Shown here: positions 20,365-32,424 of the stretch, one piece after another
Position numbering within the stretch: position 1 is the stretch's first letter
How the letters are laid out: each line of letters starts with the position of its first letter
Assembly: GCF_965363235.1 (NCBI RefSeq)
Contig: NC_134844.1
Span: 20,814,646-20,878,645, forward strand
DNA length: 64,000 nucleotides
Source: Mytilus galloprovincialis
Lineage: Eukaryota; Mollusca; Bivalvia; Mytilida; Mytilidae
Direction of reading: 5' to 3'
Notes under the pieces: generated by a model
Told to the model about the DNA's origin: nothing
Databases searched by the model: none
Seen by the model: only the letters and a program-made list of their open reading frames with translations
Translations under genes and position numbers: made by a program

Positions 20365-20868
20365 TGCTGGAATTATTAACCAAGGATGTTAATGTTGTGT
20401 CGTAATCCAGTTTTCAGTACTTTTCAGTAGCTAACAACTATTTATCACATTAAAAAAATATTTTATCCTTGTGCACTGATACATTTATTTAGACAAACAT
20501 GCATGATCTAATTGATTAATTAATTTTAATATGTCTTGCAAGATGTTGCGTTCATCCTTTTAATACATCTTAGTTAAAGATTTGACTATCAATTAACCCA
20601 AGTCAATACATTAACCATGAAATCATAAAAACATTCTTGTATCAAACTACTGCATCAACCTTGGAAAAAGTTGACACGTTTTATAGAATAAACAACTGTT
20701 TGTATGAAGGTAGTCATGTGACTATGAAAGTAGTGTTGTAACGGTAAACCTGCATGTAAAAAGTCGCACTTGTTTCCAAGAAATGTAAAAACTAGCCCAA
20801 AGGAGAAGACAACCAGGATTCCCTTACCACAATGAATTGATATTCATTTTGTATCTTTTGTTTAAATG

Positions 20869-21015
20869 CCCATAAATGGTCATCAATGCTTATCAACTTT
20901 GTACTTGTTTGGATTTCTTCCTATTTTGATCTGAGCGTCACTGATAAGTCTTAGGTAGACAAAACGCGCGTCTGGCGTATTAAGTTATAAGCCTGGTACC
21001 TTTGATAACGATTGT
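20869..21015 (+). repeat. Dispersed repeat family R, copy 1
   Basis: Contains GGTCATCAATGCTTATCAAC, GATCTGAGCGTCACTGAT, AAACGCGCGTCTGGCGTATT and TAAGCCTGGTACCTTTGATA. The closing phrase also occurs alone at about 19805-19835 and 20265-20290. Non-coding. Confidence 0.8.
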
Positions 21016-21024
21016 ATATGATTG

Positions 21025-21700
21025 TAAATCAGAAAAATACATGTATACCGTAGTTGTAGTGCATCTATCTGGTCGGGTGACATACAATCCGTAGTTCGGC
21101 TGTGCTGCTTTTATGTGCTGACCTAGGTTGTTTTAAGTGTTCGTTTTTATTCTGTGGGTAGTTAAGTAATAATCAATTATATGGTAATTTTTTAGGTTAT
21201 CAATGCTCGTCATCTTTGTTTAGCTTTCTTTACTATTTTGACCTGAGCGTCACTGATGAGTCTTATGTAGACAAAAACACCGTCTGGCGTATTGAATTAT
21301 AGGCCCGGCACTTTGACGTTCTTCCATTTATTTGTATTGTAGTCCTGTCATGTAACTTTGTCATTTTAGTGTTATATTTAACATTGCCATAAAATCGGGA
21401 GGTTTGGCTAGCCAAAAAAAACAAACCAGGATCAACCCACCATCTTTTCTTAAAATATCTTGTACCAAGTCTGGAAAATGGCAGTTATTTACTTATTGTT
21501 CGTTTCTGTGTGTTTTGCATTGTCGTTTGTTTTTTTGTTGCTCTCTAGTGTTTCTGTTGTTTCGTTGTTTTCCTCTTATATTTGACGTGTTTCACTCAGT
21601 TTTAGTTTGTAACCTGGATTTGTTTTCTCTCAATCGATTTATGACTTTCAAACAGCGGTATACTACTGTTGCCTTTATTTATATAGCACGTAGCTAATAG
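21025..21700 (+). repeat. Dispersed repeat family D with family R inserted
   Basis: Left part 21025-21165 and right part 21325-21700 together match the copy at 43690-44190 (TTGTCGTTTGTTTTTTGTT, CAGTTTTAGTTTGTAA, AACAGCGGTATACTACTGTT). Between them, about 21190-21320, lies a second family R copy (GAGCGTCACTGATGAGTC, GTCTGGCGTATTGAATTAT), so R inserted into D. Other D copies are at 35798-36110 and, inverted, 44497-44625. Confidence 0.75.
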
Positions 21701-21702
21701 TA

Positions 21703-23076
21703 ACTAGAGGCTCTAAAGAGCCTGTGTCGCTCACCTTGGTCTAGGTGAATATTAAAGGAAGCAGATGGATTCATGACAAAATTGTGTTTTGGTGATGGTG
21801 ATGTGTTTGTACATCTTACTTTACTGAACATTCTTGCTGCTTAAAATTATCTCTATCTATAATGAACTTGGCCCATTAGTTTCAGTGGAAAATGTTAGTA
21901 AAAATTTACAAATTTTATGAAAATTGTTAAAAATTGACTATAAAGAACAATAACTCCTAAGGGGGTCAATTGACCATTTGGGTCATGTTGACTTATTAGT
22001 AAATCTTACTTTGCTGAACATTATTGTTGTTTACAGTTTATCTCTATCAATAATAATATTCAAGATAATGACCAAAAACAGCAAAATTTCCTTAAAACTA
22101 ACAATTCAGGGTCAGCAACCCAACAACGGGTTGTCCGATTCATCTAAAAATTTCAGAGCAGATAAATGTTGACCTGATAAACAATTTTACCCCTGTCAGA
22201 TTTGCTCTAAATGCTTTGGGTTTTGAGTTATAAGCCAAAAACTGCATTTTACCCCATGTTCTATTTTTAGCCATGGCGGCCATTTTGTTTGGATGGCCGG
22301 GTCACCGGACACATTTTTCAAACTACTAACCCAAAAGATGATTGTGGCCAAGTTTGGATTAATTTGGCCAAGTAGTTTCAGAGGAGAAGATTTTTGTAAA
22401 AGATTAGTAAGATTTACGAAAAATGGTTAAAAATTGACTATAAAGGGCAATAACTCCTAAAGGGGTCAACTGACCATTTCAGTCATGTTGACTTATTTGT
22501 AAATCTTACTTTGCTGAACATTATTGCTGTTTACTGTTTATCTCTATCTATAATAATATTCAAGATAATAACCAAAAACAGCAAAATTTCCTTAAAATTA
22601 CTAATTCAGGGGCAGCAACCCAACAACGGGTTATCCGATTCATCTGAAAATTTCAGGGCAGATAGATCTTCACCTGTTTAACAATTCTACCCTATGTCAG
22701 ATTGCTCTAAATGCTTTGGTTTTTGAGTTATGAGCCAAAAACTGCATTTTACCCCTATGTTCTATTTTTAGCCATGGCGGCCATCTTGGATGGTTGGCCG
22801 GGTCACCGGACACATTTTTTAAACTAGATACCCCAATGATGATTGTGGCCAAGTTTGGTTTAATTTGGCCCAGTAGTTTCAGAGAAGAAGATTTTTGTAA
22901 AAGTTAACGACGACGACGGACGACGGACGACGACGGACGACGGACGACGGACGACGGACGACGACGGACGACGGACGACGGACGACGGACGACGACGGAC
23001 GACGGACGACGCCGGACGCCGGACGCCAAGTGATGAGAAAAGCTCACTTGGCCTTTTAGGCCAGGTGAGCTAAAAA
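21703..23076 (+). mobile_element. Pearl-like non-autonomous element, family A
   Basis: The 5' leader begins with hairpin AGGCTCT-AA-AGAGCCT (21708-21723) and then GCTCACCT (21729-21736). Two core modules of about 490 bp follow, each with GACTATAAAGxxCAATAACTC, CCAAAAACAGCAAAATTTCC, CAACAACGGGTTxTCCGATTC and GGCCGGGTCACCGGACAC. Next is a (GACGACGGAC)n tract at about 22907-23030, then the terminal hairpin AGCTCACTTGGCC ... GGCCAGGTGAGCT (23041-23071) followed by A's. AGGTGAGC at the 3' end is the reverse complement of the leader motif. There is no coding potential. Its right part is included in the duplication at 22708-24323. Confidence 0.85.
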
Positions 23077-24329
23077 ACAAGATAATATTCCAGGTTTATT
23101 AAACGGAGCAATTCAATGCTGCTTCAAACATTCGAAAACACGGAAACACGGCGTGTATTTTTTTCCTTCTTTTTAATGAAAAACAGTTTGTTGCTCTTTT
23201 TATGCTGATTTAAAGTTGATGTCATGTCCGTCTGTGCCCGAATATTCATTTCCAAATTGACTTCAAATCTGCCCCTCTTCGCCAACCCTCAGCATCAGTT
23301 CTTTGCCCGTTGTGATAAAGATTACGTAAAATCATTACAAAGTTGGTTCTCGAAAAGAGAATTATTATTATTCAAAATAAGAAAATTAGCAAGTAATTTT
23401 TTTTTGGGGGGATTTCACAAGTTATATTTGCTGAAAAAGAGAGGGAAACGTTCACTACATATATCCTTCAAAACAACAACTGATAATACTTCTTTCCGGA
23501 TATTCTGCTTCAGTAAACTGGATACCTTTGTAAATGCTTTGGTTTTTGAGTTATGAGCCAAAAACTGCATTTTACCCCTATGTTCTATTTTTAGCCATGG
23601 CGGCCATCTTGGATGGTTGGCCGGGTCACCGGACACATTTTTTAAACTAGATACCCCAATGATGATTGTGGCCAAGTTTGGTTTAATTTGGCCCAGTAGT
23701 TTCAGAGAAGAAGATTTTTGTAAAAGTTAACGACGACGACGGACGACGGACGACGGACGACGACGGACGACGGACGACGGACGACGACGGACGACGGACG
23801 ACGCCGGACGCCGGACGCCAAGTGATGAGAAAAGCTCACTTGGCCTTTTAGGCCAGGTGAGCTAAAAAACAAGATAATATTCCAGGTTTATTAAACGGAG
23901 CAATTCAATGCTGCTTCAAACATTCGAAAACACGGAAACACGGCGTGTATTTTTTTCCTTCTTTTTAATGAAAAACAGTTTGTTGCTCTTTTTATGCTGA
24001 TTTAAAGTTGATGTCATGTCCGTCTGTGCCCGAATATTCATTTCCAAATTGACTTCAAATCTGCCCCTCTTCGCCAACCCTCAGCATCAGTTCTTTGCCC
24101 GTTGTGATAAAGATTACGTAAAATCATTACAAAGTTGGTTCTCGAAAAGAGAATTATTATTATTCAAAATAAGAAAATTAGCAAGTAATTTTTTTTTGGG
24201 GGGGATTTCACAAGTTATATTTGCTGAAAAAGAGAGGGAAACGTTCACTACATATATCCTTCAAAACAACAACTGATAATACTTCTTTCCGGATATTCTG
24301 CTTCAGTAAACTGGATACCTTTGTAAATG
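22708..24329 (+). repeat. Recent tandem segmental duplication, about 0.8 kb x 2
   Basis: Copy 1 is 22708-23530 and copy 2 is 23531-24323. They differ only in length of the GACGACGGAC tract and a homopolymer. The hexamer TAAATG stands at the start of copy 1 (22708-22713), at the junction (23531-23536) and after copy 2 (24324-24329), so the breakpoints share 6 bp of microhomology. The unit runs from the second core module of the pearl-like element into its right flank, so the 3' hairpin is also doubled. Confidence 0.95.
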
Positions 24330-24449
24330 ATTACAAAAATGTACATAGGGCTAGGATATTTATCTTTCATGCGTGATAATATCAGATTATTGCATGGCAT
24401 GGCTCGAAAGCTGATATTGACCACGGGCTGATAATACATGCGATATAAA

Positions 24450-25640
24450 AAATGACATGCTATGATCTTTTATCATATGCTTCATTTCCTATCGTTAATT
24501 ATCCATTTTTAGATGGTGATGTGTCCTTGTCACCATCTTATGGTGTTTATATATCTCAACTTGTACTATTGGCTCGTGTATGTAACAACGTATTAGCTTT
24601 TAGCAAGAAAAATTTATGTATTACTGAAAAAAATATTACACCAGGGTTTTCGATATCACAAACTAGTCAAAACATTTACTAAATTTTATCATCGGTATAA
24701 GGAAATCATTCGTAAATATAACTCAACATGCAGACATCTTTTACGTTCAGGTATTTCACATCCAATCTTTTATGGTAATATAAAGCACAAACATGTCAGT
24801 ATTCACCTCAAAAACTAACAAAACCTTTTAAACAGACTTATTAAGAAGAGATATAGTTACGATAATATTGTTAGGTCATTAAAGATTGCATATTTTGGCT
24901 TTAATATTTATTTACTTGTAGGGTCTTTGCATCGGAACTAAACACATTTATTCTAAAACCAGTTGTTGGCATGACACTAGTTATGCTTTTCATATATATT
25001 TCATGATTGTATAATACTAAACCCCTAACAGGAGGCATTGTGCTTGATATTCATATGATAAAGACATAATCTTTCAATAAGTTTAATTGAGGTCTGGAGC
25101 TGGCATGTCAGTAACTGCTAGTAGTCTGTTGTTGTTTATGTATTATTGTCATTTTGTTTATTTTATTTTGTTTCATATTCTAACATCGGACTCGGACTTC
25201 TCTTAAACTGAGTTTTACTGTGTGCATTGTTGTGCTTTTGTTTTTTCTACATTGGCTAGAGGTATAGGGGGAAGGTTGAGATCTTTAAAAACATGTTTAA
25301 CCCCGCCGCAATCTTGCGCCTGTCCCAAGCCTCTGGGTTTGTTAGTCTTGTATGATTTTTAACTTTAGTTTCATGTGTATAATTCGGAGTTTTAGTATGA
25401 CGTCCATTATCACTGAACTAGTATACATATTTGTTTAGGGGCCAACTGAAAGACGCCTCCGGGTGCGGAATTTCCTCGCCAATCTCCGGCGCAGAGTTCA
25501 TATTCGTTTCATACATGCTTTGCAATACTGCACTTAATATGAGTGTAGTGTTACAAAGTATTGAACGGAACGGATATGTGATCTCTGCGCCGGAGATTTG
25601 TTCCTCGACAAATTGAAATTTTTGAATGCCACTACATGGA
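24450..25640 (+). mobile_element. Retroelement fossil, C-terminal polymerase ORF and 3' tail
   Basis: The stretch 24490-24900 translates to YPFLDGDVSLSPSYGVYISQ and following residues, which I recognise as the C-terminal part of a reverse-transcriptase ORF common in mollusc and cnidarian retroelements; whether it is a LINE or related class is not settled. It is followed by a non-coding tail with AAACCCCTAACAGGAGGCA, GGTCTGGAGCTGGCATGTC and GCCAACTGAAAGACGCCTCC. The tail also occurs at 45320-45600. The copy is 5'-truncated, clearly broken and old. It carries a foldback insertion at 25479-25600. Confidence 0.65.
25479..25600. mobile_element. 122-bp foldback element with 7-bp target duplication
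   Basis: An imperfect palindrome: the left arm starts ATCTCCGGCGCAGAG (25482-25496) and the right arm, read on the other strand, starts with the same 15 nt. The arms remain similar to the centre near 25540. TTCCTCG occurs immediately before (25472-25478) and after (25601-25607). The host retroelement tail resumes directly behind it, so this is a clean insertion. No coding capacity. Confidence 0.8.
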
Positions 25641-26139
25641 TAAAACCAGAGGGTTCTGAATACCGCAAGAAATTTTACATTGCACAATTCTTTAATGTTT
25701 GTTTTTCATTGATATTATGAAATGGTATCATTATAACGAATATTTCATCGAATTTTCTAAACATTTACTAGTAACCATTTACGTACTGTACATAATAAAT
25801 CACTCAAGTTTTCATCAGAATACAGAACGTTACCTATGGCGGACCCAGTAAAGACTTTCAAAAGTTTCATTTGCATCGTTTTGACATAAACCATGTACAA
25901 TAACCAATTTAATAAAATAACAATTTCTTTAAAACTAAATTACCTTTATTGGTATTCCTAATTATTGGACGATTCTATATAGACAGAAGTAATATACCTA
26001 AAACGACAAAGTTATTTTTCATTTACCTGTATTATGAAAATCGTTTTTTTTTTCAAAAGTGATTATTTTCTAAGGGTAAAATATTTCACGGTGGTGTCTT
26101 GCCATGGCTTGTTTGGACTTGTTTGTTTGCTTTTTGGCC

Positions 26140-26640
26140 TTGAATGTTTGTCCCTAATATTTTATTAACTATGTATTTACATTCAGGTATCGCATATCAA
26201 ATTTATTCGTTCATAGTGTGTAACTTACGTTTTTTGATTGAGTTAAGCCTTCCAATTGATATTTTATCGTGTGTTTTTCTATGTTGTGATGTTGTACTAT
26301 TGTTTCAGAAAAAGGGAGAAGGTTTTGTACCATTAAAACGTTTCATCCCGCTGCAAATGATTGCACATGTCCTAAGTCAGGAATCTGATGTACAGTAGTT
26401 GTCGTTTGTTTATGTAATTTATACGTGTTTCTCGTTTCTCGTTTTTTATATAGACTAGACCGTTGGTTTTCCCGTTTGAATGGTTTTACACTAGTAATTT
26501 TGGGGCCTTTTATAGCTTGTTGTTAGGTGTGAGCCAATGCTCCGTGTTGAAGGCCGTACATTTACCTATAATGGTTTACTTTTATAGATTATTATTTTGA
26601 TGGAGAGTTGTCTCATTGACACTCATACCACATCTTCATG
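26140..26640 (+). repeat. Dispersed repeat family C, long copy
   Basis: Phrases in order: TCTGATGTACAGTAGTTGTC, TTTTCCCGTTTGAATGGTTT, GGGGCCTTTTATAGC, GAAGGCCGTAC, AGAGTTGTCTCATTGAC and CATACCACATCTTC. These recur in copies at 46085-46435, 46720-47065 and 59455-59770. An inverted fragment follows at about 26815-26935. Non-coding. Confidence 0.8.
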
Positions 26641-28264
26641 TATCGAGTTACAAAAACACAGGTTTCTCCATATAATTTACGTAGGACGCTACATAAGACT
26701 AGGTAGAAGTGACATAAAACAATTTACAGATAAACAAAACACCAGAGTCGTCTTTCTTACCCTCAAATAAAATACATTTTAATAAAATGGGAATCATAAT
26801 AACATATAGTAGAAATAAGAAGATGTGGTATTAAGTGTCAATAAGACAATTATCTATCCGAGTCACAATTAGTAAAAAATATACCATTACAGGTCAAAGT
26901 ACTCCTTCAATGTAGAACTTTGGTTTTAATAGGCATCAACATTACCCTATTATTTACCCGTAAATTCGATCTATGACAAACAATTTCAAAAATGATATAA
27001 CCTATAAACTATGAACAATACAATGAGTGAACTAGATTAAGTCACAGGTGAATATAAATATGATTTTTTTGTTGTTAGGATCACGGGAACAGAAGTGAAA
27101 ATGTATCGGTATACTAAATAGTTATCGCAGTTAATTTTTCCATAGCAGATAAGATTGTGAAAATGATGAAACAATCAATTATCAAGAAAAAAATATTTTA
27201 AATCAATGTTTTCTGTTGTCAACTGCATTTTGAAATGCAAGTTCCAAACCTCCGTTCGACAGATGTCGTATGCACAGTATACAAAAGGATCGACATAATA
27301 GAAAGGTTGACTTATAATAGTTTCTGCTTTGCCAACTCATTACTTAGAAATAACAAGTGGTAATTGTTATTGAAAGTTCTATCGAATTTTAAGAGATTTG
27401 ATACAGAAAAATGTATCAAAATGACGTATTTTGTTTATGACTTTGATATACCGTGGCCATGATACATTTCGATAAACAAAAATGAACAATAATAACACAG
27501 ATACATTCAAAACCGAGGTTATGTCAATTTGCCAAAATTATGAAGACTTACTTTAAAGACACATACGAGATATCATGTGTCATAATAAAATTATATCTCT
27601 GTGAGCAATTTAAAACTATCAGAGTTTTTATAAAAATTGCTTAAACAACTTGGGTTATCTCGCTTGGAAATGTCCAATATTCTTGAACATGAATCCGCTA
27701 TAAGGAAACAATGCACTCCTTTTAAGTAAGAACGTATGTAAAATTCACCCTTCTCTGGCACAATATATGCTTTCAATGGCATAGTTTACTGAAAATATGT
27801 AGAAATGTGAAACATGTACAATCTATCTGTTAAGTCAAACCCAAGGTAAACTGTCCAGAAAGCTGTAAAAAATGCAAAAATTTGGTTGGATAGATAGGGA
27901 TTTTGAATTGGTGAGTCTTCCATCAATATTGTTTTAAAAAGCTGATTCAGTGAAAATATATACGTTAAATTTACTTTATCATTCAGCTGCTGTCGTAAAA
28001 ATCAAAGAAATTTACAAAAAAAAAAAAAAAAAGAATAATAGAACATACAAATGACAGATGGACAAGACAATAAGCCATTCTATGAACTTAAAAGGTTTCT
28101 CAGTTACCCAAAAGATGAAATTTAAAGATGTCTGATTAAAGCTAGAGTGCCATTACATGGGTGTATTTCAATTTTGACTGGCCCCACAGAGAACTTGAGT
28201 TCTATTAGTGATGTAATATAACTGGTTATATGTCTAACAAGAACATTTTGTTATATTAAAAAAA
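26641..28264. other. Spacer downstream of sulfotransferase paralogue 2
   Basis: AT-rich. 26815-26935 holds an inverted family C fragment (AAGAAGATGTGGTATTAAGTG). The last 130 bases (about 28135-28264) are alignable with 41815-41928 downstream of paralogue 3 (CAGAGAACxTG, GATGTAATATxA), so this part belongs to the gene duplication and probably includes the 3' UTR. No gene is seen. Confidence 0.55.
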
Positions 28265-31200
28265 TCATTTATGATTACTTGAACTCAAAAACATTTTTTC
28301 CATCAAATTTCCTCTTTTTTGAAAGCCATATTGACGCCTTCTAATTCTCTCCACAAATACCATCTCATTCATATCTAGATAATCACAATCGTCTCGAGAA
28401 ACCACAAATGCCGGAGACCACTTAGAAGCTGAGACTATATAATTGCTACTTTTATCTACTTTAGACCTGCAATAGTCCTCTACTTCTTTACGTAATCTAT
28501 CAAAATATAACAATTCTGAATGAAAGTCTAGACCCTCCTTTTGAATCTGTGACCACAGGCGTTTGTAAAAGAAATTGTACAAGTCGTAGTCTAACTTAGC
28601 GTATCTTTCGTACATATATCTGTGAGTGTTATCGGCGAATGAATATGACTTTCGTGCTGCGTTTTGCCTGAAATACAAAACATCCTTTGTAGTCCATCCT
28701 AATATACGTCTCATCATAACTACAGACTCGGTGAAATATTCCATTATAATCACAAACTGGAATTCCTTATCAAGTTTCCTCAAATAATTCATACTGTTTT
28801 CTTCTGAATAATGACGAAAGAGATTAGAAGGAAAACCAAATTCAACAGCCATTCTGTTGTTTGTAAATGACCACCAATATGGTATACCATGTTCATACTG
28901 AGTAGGATTATGCAGATACTTTAAAACTTTATTGAGTGCTTTTATTCTCTCGAAAATATGTGGAGCTCCGAAATAATTTAAAGTCGACAAGAACTGATCG
29001 AATGGTTCGCGAACAATGCCCACATACGCTGTGTCATTTGGCATATACTTATGAAAAGCTTCACTGTTGTATAAAACATGGCAGCATAATACATCGTATG
29101 TTTTATTTAGTGGAGGAGGTAGAATATTATAGTCATTCAATGTCGATTCTATACCAATAACATTATCCCAATGATCTTGTCGAATTATTGGAAGAACAAA
29201 CGTGAGGTTGCGAGATTCACCATAACGTAGAAATATGTTCTGTGCTGTCGTACTTCCTGCTTTGTGGACTTTCAAAAATGCTACTCGTTTATAATGTATT
29301 TTGGTCATTTTAATTTCGAATGAAACATTCGTCGAGACCAATCTAGGGTCTGAAAGCGGTGTAAGCATGATACTCTTCTTAGATATTCGTTTCCCAAATA
29401 AAGCTCGTGATTCATTTCTTTGAGACAGAGAGGACGGAGAAACGGAAACACCTATAGAGCTGACGGAATTATGCACAGTTTTGTTTTGTTGAATTTTATC
29501 GGGCACATTCGACTTTGTGGCTGAAAGATATTTACCTTCGTGATGTAGTGCATATATTGTCACCATGACGATCGGTATAGATAAAACAGTCAATCTGGAA
29601 TTTAAAAAAAGTATTAGAAACTTGTGTTCTTAGTATAGGTAGTTATACAATGTATAAGTAGTTGTTACAGGTTACAACTTTCTATTTGAAAAGAGTTCCA
29701 GTTCAGCACCTGTTTGAAATATTATTTTACAGAGCATCTACTGAAATATTTTATGAGAACACGACTTTTAAAAAAATATAACAATTCGAAAGTTGTCGGT
29801 CTCTTGATCACGAATACGTTTAGCGTTATATGATAAGTCCAAACTAAGTTACCGCATTTTTAGGATATCACAAATCATACAAGATATTAATTTTACGGAT
29901 TTATTTTTTACGTGCATTCTATGGTATTGCCGTTCTGGGAAACAAATTGGAAGACTACAGAGATGCGGGGAGGACATGCGTTATAGAGTTAAAAATCAAA
30001 ATAAAAGTTAAATAGAAATCTATCGACCTCTGTTTATTCCCTCTGATCTTGATTATGCATAATCTTGTAGAAGAATCAAAAGAAAAGATAGAAAACTGTC
30101 GACTTCTGTTCAATCTTTCTGATCTTGATTGTTCATTATCTTGTAGAAGAATCAAAAGAAAAGATAAATAAAATACTGTCGACTTCTGTTCGATCCCTCT
30201 CATCTTGTTTGTGCATAAAATTTTACTTGCAACTTACAAAAGAAGACGTTTATTTGATACTGTTTGGCACGTTTTGATAAGTTTTGAAATATAGAGGTCA
30301 AAAGTAAAATACCAAAAAATACCCAACTCATAGGGAAATTCTAAACGGAAAGTCCTTTTTCGAACTGCAAAATCAAAAGCTCAAACTCATTAAACAAAGG
30401 AATACAACTGTTATATTCCTGACTTGGTAACAGCATTTCCTTATGTAGAAATTGTTTGATTAAACCGGGTTTTATAGCTAGCTAAATCGCTCACTTGTTT
30501 AACAGTCGCATATAATTTGTGTGAACAATCAAAAACAACCAGATATGATAAATGCAATTGTAAAAAAATAGGGTACAGTAGTCAGCATTGTGTTATAAAC
30601 TACATCACCAAAAACAAATAATGTTTTAAACAAAGAAAATCAATGAAAAACATTTAACTTTGTTAGTTGCGTCTTATGGAATAGATTTTTTCGAAACTTT
30701 AATAAATAGGAATACGAAAATAGGGGAAACCATATGAATTAATGACCATGTTCAATGTTCAATGTTTCTATAGACAAAACAAACTGCGTTTATCTCTGTA
30801 TAATTGAAGTGCATCTTAAATATTTGTGAAATTCAAAGAATTATTTATAGTTATTGTCGAAACAAGGACTACTCGATCAAGTGTTGTAGGTCACAAGAAT
30901 GTGGGTAGTATCAGACTAAGGTAGATTTATTCATTGATAGATTGTTAGTGTTTTAACGCCACTTTTAAGTGCCACTTTTGAGCTCTTTCATGGCTGTCAG
31001 TTTTTATGGCTGGAAGAAGCCGAAGTGCCCGAAGAAAAACTAAAATCCTAGTCAACTAAGATTGGAGTCGAGTACACTCGCACGAGCGGGGTTCGAACTC
31101 ATAAGTTTGTGTTGCTCAGTCTACAATTTTCTATGTTGTGTTTTGTGTACTTTTTCTCTATTTGCTGTCGCTTTTCGTTTGATACCATGGCATTATCAGT

Positions 31201-32044
31201 CTGTTTTCAACTTATGAGTTTGAATATCCCTTTGGTATCTTTCGTCTCTCATGTCTAGCCTTTATCAAAATTGGCACCGTTTATGTTTAGTTATAACGCC
31301 AACTGATTGGGAGTTAAACTAGATTTTACAAATATACCTTATCCATATATAACTGCACCCTTGAAAAATACTAACAACTAATTCAGTTTTAAATATTTAT
31401 GATCATATCAAAAACTCTATGATTTATTCAATCTAAATTAATCATTTATGATAAAGCTGGAAATAGTGACATTTTTCAGTGGTTCCTCTTCTATCTCTTT
31501 GTTAAACGTCGATACTTTTTTTCTTTTATCTACCACCCATGTTATAAATTTGTTATTACTTTTAGAAAAAAATGAAAATACAAAAATACCGACTTCCTAG
31601 AAAACATTTAAAACAAAAAGTCCCTTAGCTAATGACAAAATCATGAGCTCAAACACACCAAACGAATGGATAACAACTGTCATATTTCTGAATTGGTACT
31701 TATGTAGATATGTTGGATTCAACCTTGTTTTATAAGCTTGCTAAACCTCTCAATTAAATGGCAGTCGCATATAATTCCATTATATTGACAACAATGTGTG
31801 ACCACACCAAATAGACATAGGTAAAAACGTCAAAAATAGGGGTACAGCAGTCATGATTGTGCAATTATCTTATTCATTATAAAAACAAACAAATATGTAA
31901 GAAAGAAAACCAGTAACCATTAAGATATACACCGTTTTCACAGATTCTAATTTAACTTTCATTTCTTTTAATATCATATTTTCGAGATATGAAACCAACT
32001 TACATGCGTGTATAAGCCATATCAACATCGCGGAAAGCAGACAT
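28265..32044 (-). CDS. Galactose-3-O-sulfotransferase-like enzyme, paralogue 2
   Basis: Same family and role as paralogue 1. The main exon 28265-29594 has its acceptor AG at 29595-29596, at the same codon position and phase as in the other two copies. The proposed first coding exon, 32004-32044, reads MSAFRDVDMAYTR plus AT, then GTAAGT. A stop lies directly upstream in frame, and the junction gives I-LTVLSIPIVMVTIYAL, a signal anchor. The total is about 456 aa; the second Met (32020) is an alternative start. KVHKAGSTTAQN (about residues 122-133) binds the 5'-phosphosulfate of PAPS; GIVREPFDQF is the 3'-phosphate motif; EYFTESVVMMRRILGW and a C-terminal RRRQYGFQKRGNL tail follow. The 2.4-kb intron carries two family E repeats, one related to the satellite, and an 83-bp minisatellite. 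The protein is closest to paralogue 3. Confidence 0.87.
29985..30225. repeat. About 83-bp tandem repeat, three units, in intron
   Basis: Each unit contains CTGTCGACTTCTGTTCxAT, CTGATCTTGATT and AATCTTGTAGAAGAATCAAAAG or close variants. The homologous intron of paralogue 3 has a single copy at about 43590-43650 (GGTCGACACCTGTAATATCC, TTTGATCTTGATTGTG), so the array expanded after the gene duplication. Confidence 0.85.
30295..30600 (+). repeat. Dispersed repeat family E
   Basis: ACTCATAGGGAAATTCTAAA, GGAAAGTCCTTTTTCGAA, GCAAAATCAAAAGCTCAAA, ATTCCTGACTTGGTAACAGC and AACAGTCGCATATAATT mark this family E copy in the intron of paralogue 2. Confidence 0.8.
30930..31265 (+). repeat. Dispersed repeat S, likely ancestor of the 60-bp satellite
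   Basis: The left part has AACGCCACTTTTAAGTG, ATGGCTGTCAGTTTTTATGG, CGAGCGGGGTTCGAACTCA; the right part CATGGCATTATCAGTCTG and CCTTTGGTATCTTTCGTC. In the middle, 31107-31150 reads TTGTGTTGCTCAGTCT ... TTTTCTATGTTGTGTTTTG, very close to the satellite monomer at 49796-59325. Other parts of the family occur at 6405-6540 (inverted) and 63255-63305. Non-coding. Confidence 0.75.
31560..31855 (+). repeat. Dispersed repeat family E
   Basis: Second family E copy in the same intron (AATACCGACTTCCTAGAAAA, AAAGTCCCTTAGC, AACGAATGGATAACAACTG, GGCAGTCGCATATAATTCC). Confidence 0.8.
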
Positions 32045-32424
32045 TTATGATAGATAATGTGATGTATATCCAACTAGTATGATGCGTCGTTCTTTTGTTC
32101 GTATGACATAGTTAATGAGACATACCTTTTCCACTGATTGATTCGTAAAATATGCCTTGCAATATGTTACTTACTATATCTATTGTATTGTAAAAAGATG
32201 TAGCCATACACTTTTTATTTTTACAAGACATGATTGTTTCAGAAGATTTCAAACAATGTTTTATTTCATATCGAAGTAGATATTCCAATAGCTTTGATTT
32301 ACTTGGGATTTAATATGTTTAAATGATTTGCTAATTCTTATAATATTTGGAGATTGAGGTGCTACACTACAGGGAGATAACATGATACAAAACGCAGAAC
32401 GTTTTTATTACGTTCTATTGTTAA

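Noticed and set aside
23224-24276. Two nearly identical small open frames of about 86-110 codons
   Set aside because: They are the same non-coding segment present twice through the tandem duplication; no homology or codon structure.
28936-29160. Antisense open frame within sulfotransferase paralogue 2
   Set aside because: It is a shadow of a conserved - strand coding exon.
31075-31110. tRNA-like promoter box (GGTTCGAACTC) suggesting a tRNA gene or SINE head
   Set aside because: No cloverleaf could be drawn and no matching A box at the right distance; the motif is largely a GTTCGAAC palindrome within a dispersed repeat.
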